Shown piece after piece: positions 35,266-42,758 of a stretch of 60,939 nucleotides of DNA. The notes under the pieces are model-generated. The model ran no database searches. It worked only from the letters and a program-made list of their open reading frames with translations, and was not told the origin of the DNA. Position numbers and translations under genes: made by a program. How positions within the stretch are numbered: the stretch's first letter is position 1; each line of letters begins with the position of its first letter. Source of the DNA: Burkholderia aenigmatica (GTDB lineage Bacteria > Pseudomonadota > Gammaproteobacteria > Burkholderiales > Burkholderiaceae). The DNA lies in NCBI RefSeq assembly GCF_902499175.1, contig NZ_CABVQC010000059.1, positions 1 through 60,939 of the forward strand. The letters are read 5' to 3'.

Positions 35266-36180
35266 TCAGCGAGTCGTTGGCTTGAGGCTCGCTTGATGTC
35301 GACGAGTCTCTTGCCAAAACGCACGGGCGACCGGTGAAAGGCGGTTCTCGTTCAGGCATACCAAACCGATACGTCGCGAAGTACTTGGCGAAATAGGGCG
35401 GAAGACCGTGCCGTTGTACTGGTCTGGAAGGGCGAGCTTCGCGAGAACAGAAACGCCTTTTCCGCTCGCGACCAGTTCGAGTATCGACATCAACTGAAGA
35501 AGTTCATAGGCCACCCGAGGATGTAGGTTGTTCCTGGCGAACAGCTTCGTGACCAGCGCTTGTGAACCGGCGCGAGTCAGGATGAAAGGATCCACTGTCA
35601 GTTCCTTGAGTGGTACGACCTCCAGCTTTGCCAGCCGGTGGTCGGAAGGCAAGACTGCTACGAGTTCATCAACGGCGAGCGTTTGCGAATCGAAGTCGGA
35701 CTTCGGAAGCGTGACTGCCGCGAGTTCGAGCCGCCTCTCGATCAAATCTCGTGACGTTTGTTCATCTGGCTTCTCAGTAACCATGACGTCGACGCCGGGA
35801 TATCGGGCCTTGAAGCGTTCTATCAGCGCGGGAAGAACCCTGATCGTGGAACTCGCACCAAACGAGCCCAAGCGAAGCAAGCCGGTCTTCAGTTCTGCAC
35901 CGGCCAGCGCTGTCGCCTGAACCAACTGCAGGGACGCAAAGACATCTCGCACGTGAGGGAGAACGTGTTCTCCGGTATAGGTCAACGCGACGCCAGAGGC
36001 ATTCCGGTCGATCAATTCCGTGCCAAGTGCCGTCTCCAGCGCGCGCAATGCGTGACTGGTAGCTGACGGCGACATGCCGAGCTTCGCTCCGGCGCCGGCG
36101 ATTCCGTCAGAGGAAGTCAGGGCCAGCAGAAGCTCGAGTTGCCTGAGGGTGGGGGCGGTTATGCCAGATCGACGAACCAT
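35266..36180 (-). CDS. LysR-type regulator of the thiol/sulfinate regulon
   Basis: About 304 residues from the ATG at 36180 (MVRRSGITAP). The N-terminal winged helix is clear: LRQLELLLALTSSDGIAGAG, KLGMSPSATSHALRALETAL, then GTELIDRNASGVALTYTGE. The co-inducer domain follows (GLLRLGSFGASSTIRVLPAL). It lies between the thiol dioxygenase gene and the divergent thioesterase/transporter/lyase genes. Four dyads of the type TTGAA-N6-TTCAA occur around it, one overlapping its own start, so it is the natural candidate for their binding protein and may control its own expression. An upstream in-frame ATG at 36264 is less likely. Confidence 0.88.
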   Translation of the reverse strand: MVRRSGITAPTLRQLELLLALTSSDGIAGAGAKLGMSPSATSHALRALETALGTELIDRNASGVALTYTGEHVLPHVRDVFASLQLVQATALAGAELKTGLLRLGSFGASSTIRVLPALIERFKARYPGVDVMVTEKPDEQTSRDLIERRLELAAVTLPKSDFDSQTLAVDELVAVLPSDHRLAKLEVVPLKELTVDPFILTRAGSQALVTKLFARNNLHPRVAYELLQLMSILELVASGKGVSVLAKLALPDQYNGTVFRPISPSTSRRIGLVCLNENRLSPVARAFWQETRRHQASLKPTTR

Positions 36181-36195
36181 TGAATCTGCCTTCAA
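36180..36195. promoter_or_regulatory. LysR-type dyad overlapping the LysR start codon
   Basis: TTGAATCTGCCTTCAA has the same arms and 6-base spacing as the three promoter dyads. It touches the first base of the LysR start codon, so a bound protein would block the gene's transcript or its translation start region. This suggests negative autoregulation. Confidence 0.6.
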
Positions 36196-36413
36196 GTCAT
36201 TTTCGAATACATGAATCCTATTTGTGTATCCGCGTGCTTGCAAGTTGGACCGCGATGCTTGCATTTGCCAGCGCGAATGACAAGCCTATGTTCTGGGGCC
36301 AAATGAGATGAGCCGTCGCGCGGCAGCTCGGTTGGCGTGGACAAAACAGCGACCAGCGGAGCTGAGGTGCAGCAGCGACGCACAATCTCTGAGTTTATGT
36401 TCTATTGTCTGAC

Positions 36414-36458
36414 TTGATCTAAATTTCAATTGTTAATGAACTTGATGAAATATACGAT
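36414..36458 (+). promoter_or_regulatory. Promoter and operator for the thioesterase/transporter/lyase genes
   Basis: The dyad TTGATCTAAATTTCAA (36414-36429) has nine of ten arm bases of the consensus. It abuts TTGTTA as -35 (36430-36435), then 17 bases, then TACGAT as -10 (36453-36458). The same -10 hexamer and spacing are found at the CoA-transferase promoter. The remainder of the 372-base gap from 36181 holds no gene. Confidence 0.7.
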
Positions 36459-36552
36459 AACTGCAGGATCCGGAAACAGCCAATCGCAGCCGCGTCGTCA
36501 ATGGCCGTTGGGTTGCTGCCGGAGTCTCAATTCAAAAAATGGAGGCAGACAG

Positions 36553-37026
36553 ATGTCTACATGCGCAATACAGGACTTGTACTCCCCGGAATTTGCTCAC
36601 TGCTACGGTTGTGGACCTCAAAACCAGCACGGTCATCACCTGAAGAGTCACCTCGTTGGCGACGAGACGGTCGCCAGGTTCACTCCCGAATCCCAATACA
36701 GCGGGGGCGTACCGGATCACGTTTACGGCGGGATGATTGCGTCGCTACTCGATTGTCATGGCGCTGCGTCGGCCGCAGCTTTCGCATATCGAAGTGAGGG
36801 ACGTGAGATTGGCGAGGGGCAGCAGCCAATTCGCTTCGTGACGGCATCGCTGAAGGTCGACTTCAAGCAGCCCACTCCTCTCGGAGTCGAACTCGTCGTG
36901 ACCGGCAGGCTTCGTTCGCTGGAAGGGCGCAAGGCATGGATCGACATGGCATTGACGGCGAATGGCGTCACATGCGCCGTCGGCGAAATGCTGGCAATTC
37001 GGCTGTCGGAACGAAGCGGTGCTTGA
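36553..37026 (+). CDS. PaaI/hotdog-fold thioesterase
   Basis: A 157-residue hotdog-fold protein from the ATG at 36553, preceded by GGAGGCAG. HCYGCGPQNQHGHHLKS is the N-terminal signature of this PaaI-like group; HVYGGMIASLLDCHGAAS holds the active-site helix with the catalytic Asp. TASLKVDFKQPTPLGVEL forms the typical central strand. It probably hydrolyses an acyl-CoA, perhaps one that builds up in the downstream CoA-transferase/desulfinase route. It is the first gene behind the regulated promoter at 36414. Its exact substrate cannot be read. Confidence 0.8.
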   Translation: MSTCAIQDLYSPEFAHCYGCGPQNQHGHHLKSHLVGDETVARFTPESQYSGGVPDHVYGGMIASLLDCHGAASAAAFAYRSEGREIGEGQQPIRFVTASLKVDFKQPTPLGVELVVTGRLRSLEGRKAWIDMALTANGVTCAVGEMLAIRLSERSGA

Positions 37027-37147
37027 CCAAATTTGATCGCGGGCGTCTAAAGCCTGCTTCATAAAAATAATAAGAAATACTGAGAGTGTCGGTGCTAAAC
37101 ATTGGTTTATAAATGCATTGTCACGCTCATAAATAAAGGAGACAACA

Positions 37148-38437
37148 TTGAGCGATTTGGCTGATTTTGGATTGTCCGTTGAATCCGCTGGAAAGATTCC
37201 GTTTACCCGATATGACATGGGGTGGGTCATCCTGTGCATCGGCATGGCGATCGGAGCAGGCATAGTATTTTTGCCGGTTCAAGTCGGAATCACCGGCGTG
37301 TGGGTGTTTGCTGCATCGGTGGCGATCGCATACCCGGCGTTGTACATGATGCAGAAGCTCTACTTGCAGACCCTGTCTGAGAGTGCAGAATGCGAGAACT
37401 ATGCAGGAATCATCTCGCAGTACTTCGGAAAAAATTGGGGCATCGTTCTCGCAATCGTGTATTTCCTCATGCTTGTCAAAGGCATGCTCACGTACTCGCT
37501 GGCAGTCACCTTTGACACGGCCAAGTACCTGCAAAGCTTTGGCATAACGAAGGGATTACTTTCCGACAGACCGCTGTTCTCGCTGGCGATTCTGTGCGGT
37601 TTGGTGCTAATAGCGGCACAGGGCGAGAAACTGATCTTCAAGGTGTCTGGGCCGCTGGTGATCTTCAAGCTGGGTGTGATTGTCCTTCTTGGCGTGGTGA
37701 TGATTCCGCATTGGGATATCCGTGCGAATTTGCCGCCACTGCCCGAGCTCAAGCGCTTCGTTGTGGACACCATATTGACTGTCCCGTTCACGTTGTTTTC
37801 TATTCTGTTCGTGCAGATCCTCAGTCCGATGAACGTTGCGTTTCGAAGGGTAGAGAAAGATCCACGGGTTGCAACGTACCGTGCAATTCGAGCTAGCCGC
37901 ATCGCCTACGCGGTACTCGTTGTCGCGGTTCTCTTCTTTGCTACGTCGTTTTCACTCTCCATTTCACACGAACAGGCTCTCTCGGCCAAGGCGCAGAACA
38001 TTTCGGCCCTGGCGTTGGCAGGTAGCGTAATGCCAGGGAACGGTGTGCTGTACATGACGACGGCGCTCAACGTGTTCGCGATTCTCACCGCTTTTCTCGG
38101 GATCTACCTGGGGTTCGAGGAATCGATCAAAGGCGTGGTGATGAACATCATCACGCGCTTCGTTCCGCAAGAGCGTATCGATTCCCGCGTGGTATCCGTT
38201 TGCGTGTGTGTGTTCATCGTTCTCGGCTTGTGGATTTGGGTACAAACGCGTTTCTCGATTTTGCTGTTGCAACAGCTTGCATCTCCTATCTACGGCATCG
38301 CGTCATTCATCATTCCCTGCGTGCTTGTGTGCAAGGTGCCCGTGCTTAGAAAGTACCGCTCTTACCGCGTGGTTTTCGTGTTTTTGTTTGGTGTTGTTGT
38401 GAGCCTGTCACCCGTACTCAAGGCGATGGGCTACTGA
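37148..38437 (+). CDS. HAAAP-family amino-acid transporter (SdaC/DlsT/CyuP-like)
   Basis: A 429-residue inner-membrane carrier with about eleven hydrophobic segments. It begins IPFTRYDMGWVILCIGMAIGAGI, the signature of the hydroxy/aromatic amino-acid permease family, and has EDNYAGI-like ECENYAGIISQYFG and GFEESIKGVVMN, as in the serine/cysteine importers SdaC, DlsT and CyuP. The start is a TTG at 37148 with AAAGGAG just upstream. The next gene, 34 bases on, is a C-S lyase, so the cargo is probably an amino acid bearing sulfur. A cysteine S-conjugate is my inference. Confidence 0.85.
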   Translation: MSDLADFGLSVESAGKIPFTRYDMGWVILCIGMAIGAGIVFLPVQVGITGVWVFAASVAIAYPALYMMQKLYLQTLSESAECENYAGIISQYFGKNWGIVLAIVYFLMLVKGMLTYSLAVTFDTAKYLQSFGITKGLLSDRPLFSLAILCGLVLIAAQGEKLIFKVSGPLVIFKLGVIVLLGVVMIPHWDIRANLPPLPELKRFVVDTILTVPFTLFSILFVQILSPMNVAFRRVEKDPRVATYRAIRASRIAYAVLVVAVLFFATSFSLSISHEQALSAKAQNISALALAGSVMPGNGVLYMTTALNVFAILTAFLGIYLGFEESIKGVVMNIITRFVPQERIDSRVVSVCVCVFIVLGLWIWVQTRFSILLLQQLASPIYGIASFIIPCVLVCKVPVLRKYRSYRVVFVFLFGVVVSLSPVLKAMGY

Positions 38438-38471
38438 CTCCGTCGCGGGTTTCCAGGTTAGGAAAGACCGA

Positions 38472-39713
38472 ATGAGGTTGAAAGTTATGACTCAAGTTAC
38501 GAATATTTCCCCTTCCGACACGACTCGATTTGACTTCGACATCGTTGTGGACCGCAGTCGAAGCAATTCTATGAAGTGGGGCGACCCGGCCGGTTTCATG
38601 AGCGCTGAGCAGGCACGAGTTAAGCCGTTGCCGATGTGGGTTGCCGACATGGATTTCAAGTCGCCACCTGCAGTGAACGAGGCACTGTACGAAGCGGTGT
38701 CGCACGGTGTCTATGGCTATGCTGCCGGGCCGACGAAGGGTTACCTCGATGCCGTGACCGGATGGCAGCAAAAGCGCTTCCGGTGGGACGTCCGTCCGGA
38801 GTGGGTGGTGCCTGTCGTCAGCGTCGTTGCCGCGATCAAGATCGTCGTACAGGCGTTCTCGCAGCCCGGCGACTCAGTGTTGATTCAGCCGCCTGTATAC
38901 GTCCACTTTCACAATGACGTCGCGATCAATGGTCGCCACGTCGCCGCAGCGCCGCTGCAGTTCGATGGGATCCGATACCGTTTTGACGCAAAGGTGTTCG
39001 AGGACGCGATTCGCGAGAACACCAAGATTTTCATCCTCTCGAATCCGCACAACCCCACGGGCAATGTGTGGACGGAGGATGAACTGCGCACCATGGGCGA
39101 AATTTGTTTAAAGCATGGCGTGCTTGTGCTGGCCGATGAGATTCATTGCGATTTTGTGCTTGCGGCAGGCAGGAAGCATACGCCGTTTGCGTCGCTCGAC
39201 GCTCGGTTCGCTCATAACACCATCACATGCACGTCCGCGAGCAAGACTTTCAATCTGGCGGGACTGCAATGCGGAAATATGTTCATTGCCGACAAGGCCA
39301 AGCGTGATGAAGTTGTGCGAACAATCGACAGGAACCACAACACGCGCATCAATCTGCTGGGAATGGTCGCGACGGAAGCCGCTTTCGCGCACGGAGCGGA
39401 GTGGGTGGACGCACTCGTCCCCTACGTTTCTCAGAACCAGAAGCACTTTGCCCATCGGATCAATGCACTTGATGCGGGCGTGCGAGTGATTGAAATGGAG
39501 TCGCTATACCTCGCGTGGATGGACTGCCGTGGTTTGGGGATGACGCCCGAAGAGCTGGAGAACTTCATGCTCGTCAAGGCGCAAGTGTGGCTCGACAAGG
39601 GGCCCAAGTTTGGTGTGGAGGGGCGCGGCTTCATGCGGGCAAATCTCGGCTGTTCGCGGCAAACGGTGGACTTGGCGATCGACCGCATCGCGAGAGCACT
39701 TGCAGAACGCTAA
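38472..39713 (+). CDS. MalY/PatB-type PLP-dependent C-S beta-lyase
   Basis: A 413-residue fold-type I PLP enzyme. PLPMWVADMDFKSPPAV, YGYAAGPTKGY, NPHNPTGNVW, ADEIHCDFVL and TSASKTFNLAGLQ (Lys258 binds PLP) are the MalY/PatB hallmarks. The family cleaves cystathionine or other cysteine S-conjugates to a thiol, pyruvate and ammonia; some members also act as aminotransferases. TAGGAAAG precedes the start. It follows the amino-acid carrier by 34 bases and stands upstream of the CoA-transferase/desulfinase operon, so its thiol product is plausibly 3-mercaptopropionate, the substrate type of the dioxygenase at 34486. Confidence 0.87.
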   Translation: MRLKVMTQVTNISPSDTTRFDFDIVVDRSRSNSMKWGDPAGFMSAEQARVKPLPMWVADMDFKSPPAVNEALYEAVSHGVYGYAAGPTKGYLDAVTGWQQKRFRWDVRPEWVVPVVSVVAAIKIVVQAFSQPGDSVLIQPPVYVHFHNDVAINGRHVAAAPLQFDGIRYRFDAKVFEDAIRENTKIFILSNPHNPTGNVWTEDELRTMGEICLKHGVLVLADEIHCDFVLAAGRKHTPFASLDARFAHNTITCTSASKTFNLAGLQCGNMFIADKAKRDEVVRTIDRNHNTRINLLGMVATEAAFAHGAEWVDALVPYVSQNQKHFAHRINALDAGVRVIEMESLYLAWMDCRGLGMTPEELENFMLVKAQVWLDKGPKFGVEGRGFMRANLGCSRQTVDLAIDRIARALAER

Positions 39714-39786
39714 ATTGCATCAGCTTGTGGGCGGCGTGGCCAGTTTCCTCAACTACGTTGCTCGAGGGCCAGCTTGCGAAGTGAAG

Positions 39787-39831
39787 TTGAAATTGGATTC
39801 AATTGTTTGTGAGAAACGTGAGTTATACGAT
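39787..39831 (+). promoter_or_regulatory. Promoter and operator for the CoA-transferase/desulfinase operon
   Basis: The dyad TTGAAATTGGATTCAA (39787-39802) differs by one base from the reverse complement of the dioxygenase dyad. It abuts TTGTTT as -35 (39803-39808), then 17 bases, then TACGAT as -10 (39826-39831). Confidence 0.72.
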
Positions 39832-39864
39832 ATCAACTAAGTCACTGGAGTGAGGAGGAAGACG

Positions 39865-39957
39865 ATGGATCGGGTTGTCTTTTCACGTGGTTCCAAGTGG
39901 TCAGCTGGCTGTACTGTTCCGCTTGCCGAGCAACGCTCAATTGGTGGTGCTGCATGA
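39865..39957 (+). CDS. Short upstream ORF coupled to the CoA-transferase (30 codons)
   Basis: An ATG with an excellent GAGGAGGAA site starts a 30-codon frame (MDRVVFSRGSKW...) whose TGA overlaps the CoA-transferase ATG as ATGA. The peptide has no recognisable domain. The overlap suggests that translating this frame brings ribosomes to the CoA-transferase, whose own ribosome site is weak. It may be a leader peptide or a remnant of a longer gene start. Confidence 0.5.
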   Translation: MDRVVFSRGSKWSAGCTVPLAEQRSIGGAA

Positions 39958-41153
39958 CGGCGGATCGGAATATGGCGTTGGCAGGAATCAAGGTCCTGGA
40001 TCTGTCCCGGATCCTGGCAGGGCCGAGCGCGGCTCAACTTCTCGGAGATCTGGGCGCAGATGTCGTCAAGGTCGAAAAGCCCAATGAGGGGGACGACACG
40101 CGCAAATGGGGGCCGCCGTATGTTCGGGGGACGTCTGGTGAGGAAACCGATGAAAGTGCTTATTACCTCTCGGCCAATCGCAACAAGCGGTCGATCGCAA
40201 TCGACATCGGGTCCGATTCGGGTCGGGAACTTGTGCATCGGCTGATTGCACAGGCAGATGTGCTGGTGGAGAACTACAAGGTCGGTGGACTTGCCAAGTA
40301 CGGCTTGGCATACGAGCAAATCAAGGATCGCTATCCTCGCTTGATCTATTGCTCTGTGACCGGCTTCGGGCAAACGGGCCCGTACGCCCCCCGACCCGGA
40401 TACGACTTTCTGATCCAGGGGATGGGCGGGATCATGAGTCTTACCGGCGTACCGGATGGGGAGCCGATGAAGGTGGGCGTGGGGATTGCCGATGTCATGA
40501 CCGGTATGTATGCGACTGTCGGAATCCTCGCTGCCTTGCACCATCGTCAGCAAACCGGACAAGGTCAACATATCGACATTGCGCTTCTCGATACGCAGAT
40601 CTCGTGGCTCGTCAATGCCGGAACAAATTATTTGACTGACAGGCAGGTACCGCAGCGTCTGGGGAACGGTCATCCGAACATCGTCCCGTACCAGGTTTTC
40701 TCGACAGCAGATGCGCCGATGATCCTCGCTGTTGGAAACGACGCTCAGTTCCGCCGGTTTTGCGAGGTCGCCGGAATTGACGCGCTCGCGTCCGATGAAC
40801 GCTTTGCGACAAACCCGATGCGGATCCGACATCGAGTTGAATTGTGTGAGCTCGTGGACAACGCGCTGCGAAGTAAGCATCGCGCGACGTGGCTGCAAGA
40901 GCTCGAGGCTGTCGGGGTGCCGTGCGGGCCGGTGAACAATCTGGAAGATGTGTTCGCCGACCCCCATGTCAAAGCCCGAGGCGCTGAGGTGCACATGCCG
41001 TGCGAATGGGCAATGGACGGGGAGATTCACCTCTTGGCAAACCCGTTGAAGATGTCTGCAACACCGCCGAGCTATAGGCGTCCACCGCCGCGGCTCGACG
41101 AGCATGCCGAAGAAGTACTGATGGATTGGCTTGAAAACAATCAAACGTTTTAG
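39954..41153 (+). CDS. act: Family III (CaiB/BaiF) CoA-transferase, probable 3-sulfinopropionate CoA-transferase
   Basis: About 399 residues from the ATG at 39954. GIKVLDLSRILAGPSAAQLL, LGADVVKVEKP, ANRNKRSIAIDI and VENYKVGGLAKYG are the family III start region; Asp180 in VGIADVMTGMYA is the expected catalytic residue; ALLDTQISWLVNAG and GVPCGPVNNLEDV also fit. Eight bases downstream lies the desulfinase-like gene, the same pairing as Act/Acd known from 3,3'-thiodipropionate and dithiodipropionate degraders. The likely reaction moves CoA from succinyl-CoA to 3-sulfinopropionate. The donor and acceptor are inference; the family assignment is firm. Confidence 0.83.
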   Translation: MTADRNMALAGIKVLDLSRILAGPSAAQLLGDLGADVVKVEKPNEGDDTRKWGPPYVRGTSGEETDESAYYLSANRNKRSIAIDIGSDSGRELVHRLIAQADVLVENYKVGGLAKYGLAYEQIKDRYPRLIYCSVTGFGQTGPYAPRPGYDFLIQGMGGIMSLTGVPDGEPMKVGVGIADVMTGMYATVGILAALHHRQQTGQGQHIDIALLDTQISWLVNAGTNYLTDRQVPQRLGNGHPNIVPYQVFSTADAPMILAVGNDAQFRRFCEVAGIDALASDERFATNPMRIRHRVELCELVDNALRSKHRATWLQELEAVGVPCGPVNNLEDVFADPHVKARGAEVHMPCEWAMDGEIHLLANPLKMSATPPSYRRPPPRLDEHAEEVLMDWLENNQTF

Positions 41154-41161
41154 GAGACACC

Positions 41162-42367
41162 ATGTACGACCTCACTCCCGAACAACTGAATCTCCAGGCG
41201 CAAGCACGCGAGCTGGCGCAATCCGTATTCGCTCCGACTGCCGCGAATACTGACCTCACCGAACAGTATCCGTGGGACAACGTCGCAGCACTGCGTGATG
41301 CCGGATTCATGGGTATGACGCTGCCCAAGAGTCTGGGCGGACGCGGTCTTTCGTACCTGGATACCGTGGTCGTCATTGAAGAGATGGCCAAGGCGTGCGC
41401 GACCATGGGCCGAATCACCGTCGAGGCAAACATGGGCGCGATCGGTGCCATTGCCAAGTACGGTACCGAAGCCCAACTGAAGGTTGCGGCCGATCTCGTC
41501 CTGGCGGGGGACAAGCCGGCGATCTGCATCTCGGAGCCTAATGCCGGCAGCGCCGCCAGCGAGATGACGACGCGTGCCGACAAGAAAGGGGATGACTACA
41601 TCCTGAATGGGGAGAAGTACTGGATTACCGGGGGCGGAGTTTCGAAGCTGCACCTCATCTTCGCGCGGGTATTCGATGACGGTGTCGAACAGGGGATCGG
41701 TGCATTCATCTGCGTGCGAGACGGCAACTCACCCGCCGAACTCGTCGTTGGCCGCAGGCTTTACGCCATGGGCGTGCGTGGCATTCCGGAAACTCATCTC
41801 GAGTTCCGTGACCTCAAGGTACACAAGTCGATGCTTGTGATGCCTCCCGGTGGTCTCAAGCGTGGTTTCGCGTCATTGATGACAGCCTACAACGCCCAGC
41901 GTGTCGGCGCGGGAACGGTTGCCCTGGGTATCGCTCAAGGCGCCTTCGAGGAAGGCATGACTTACCTCAAATCCAGGCATCAGTTTGGCCGACCGATCGC
42001 CGAATTCCAGGGGTTGCAGTGGATGCTTGCCGATATGTCGACTCAGCTGGAGGCGGCACGGCTGCTGTTGCGTTCTGCCGCCGCCAGTGGTGTGGACTTT
42101 CCGGATATCGACAAGGCAGCGCGGGCGAAGATCTTTGCGGCAGAAACGGCCAACAAGGTCACCAATGACTCGCTGCAGTTCTACGGGTCGTCCGGGTATG
42201 GTCGTCACAATCCGATGGAGCGGCACGTACGGGATGCGCGCATGTTTACCATCGCAGGTGGCACCGCGCAGATTCTGCGCACGCAGGTCGCTGCCACGTT
42301 GCTGGGCATGAAGCTGCCGCAGACGCGTGAAGGTTTTCTGAAAGCGGCTCAAAGCAGTAACGCTTAA
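41162..42367 (+). CDS. acd: 3-Sulfinopropionyl-CoA desulfinase (acyl-CoA dehydrogenase superfamily)
   Basis: A 401-residue acyl-CoA dehydrogenase fold (CISEPNAGSAASEMTTRA; WITGGGVSKLHLIF; SRHQFGRPIAEFQGLQWMLAD). Two features set it apart. Residue 84 is Arg (ACATMGRITVEA), and residue 246 is Gln in AYNAQRVGAG, where isovaleryl-type enzymes have the catalytic Glu. The other possible Glu position is Gly (FTIAGGTAQIL). As I recall, Arg84 and Gln246 mark the desulfinases described in Advenella and relatives, which cleave 3-sulfinopropionyl-CoA to propionyl-CoA and sulfite without dehydrogenation. Its place after a family III CoA-transferase supports this. No catalytic base for dehydrogenation is visible. 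Confidence 0.87.
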   Translation: MYDLTPEQLNLQAQARELAQSVFAPTAANTDLTEQYPWDNVAALRDAGFMGMTLPKSLGGRGLSYLDTVVVIEEMAKACATMGRITVEANMGAIGAIAKYGTEAQLKVAADLVLAGDKPAICISEPNAGSAASEMTTRADKKGDDYILNGEKYWITGGGVSKLHLIFARVFDDGVEQGIGAFICVRDGNSPAELVVGRRLYAMGVRGIPETHLEFRDLKVHKSMLVMPPGGLKRGFASLMTAYNAQRVGAGTVALGIAQGAFEEGMTYLKSRHQFGRPIAEFQGLQWMLADMSTQLEAARLLLRSAAASGVDFPDIDKAARAKIFAAETANKVTNDSLQFYGSSGYGRHNPMERHVRDARMFTIAGGTAQILRTQVAATLLGMKLPQTREGFLKAAQSSNA

Positions 42368-42455
42368 ACCGACACACGTTACGTTATCAACGACGCGAAC
42401 CGAAGCCTGGTGTGCTCAAGATCTTGCCTCCGAGCTTCGGCGTTCGTGAATGTGC

Positions 42456-42489
42456 GGGCGGACTATCGACCTCGGTGTCGAGTCCGCCC
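42456..42489. terminator. Long hairpin after the desulfinase gene
   Basis: GGGCGGAC pairs with GTCCGCCC and, inside a 2-base bulge, TCGAC pairs with GTCGA around a CTCGGT loop. No T-tract follows, so it may slow or end transcription with Rho or protect the message end. The rest of 42368-42758 shows an A/T-rich leader before the MFS gene and no gene of its own. Confidence 0.5.
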
Positions 42490-42758
42490 GGGACGCAAAC
42501 TGAATGTGCATCACAAGTTGTCGAAATTCGAGGAGGTAACCTCACTGAAGTGACGGTGGAGAGCCGGCGAACGGCTTGCAATGCAAAGCAGTATTCCGAT
42601 GGCATATGTCATCACCCACGACCGTTAACGCGCGGGCTTGTCCATGCGCAATGGGTCATGCAATTCAAAATTTTTACGATTATCGTGTCTCGTTTTCAGT
42701 TTAGCCATCGTGCATATCGCTCTGTACAACCAGGATGTACCGCTACAGGGAGGTGGGC

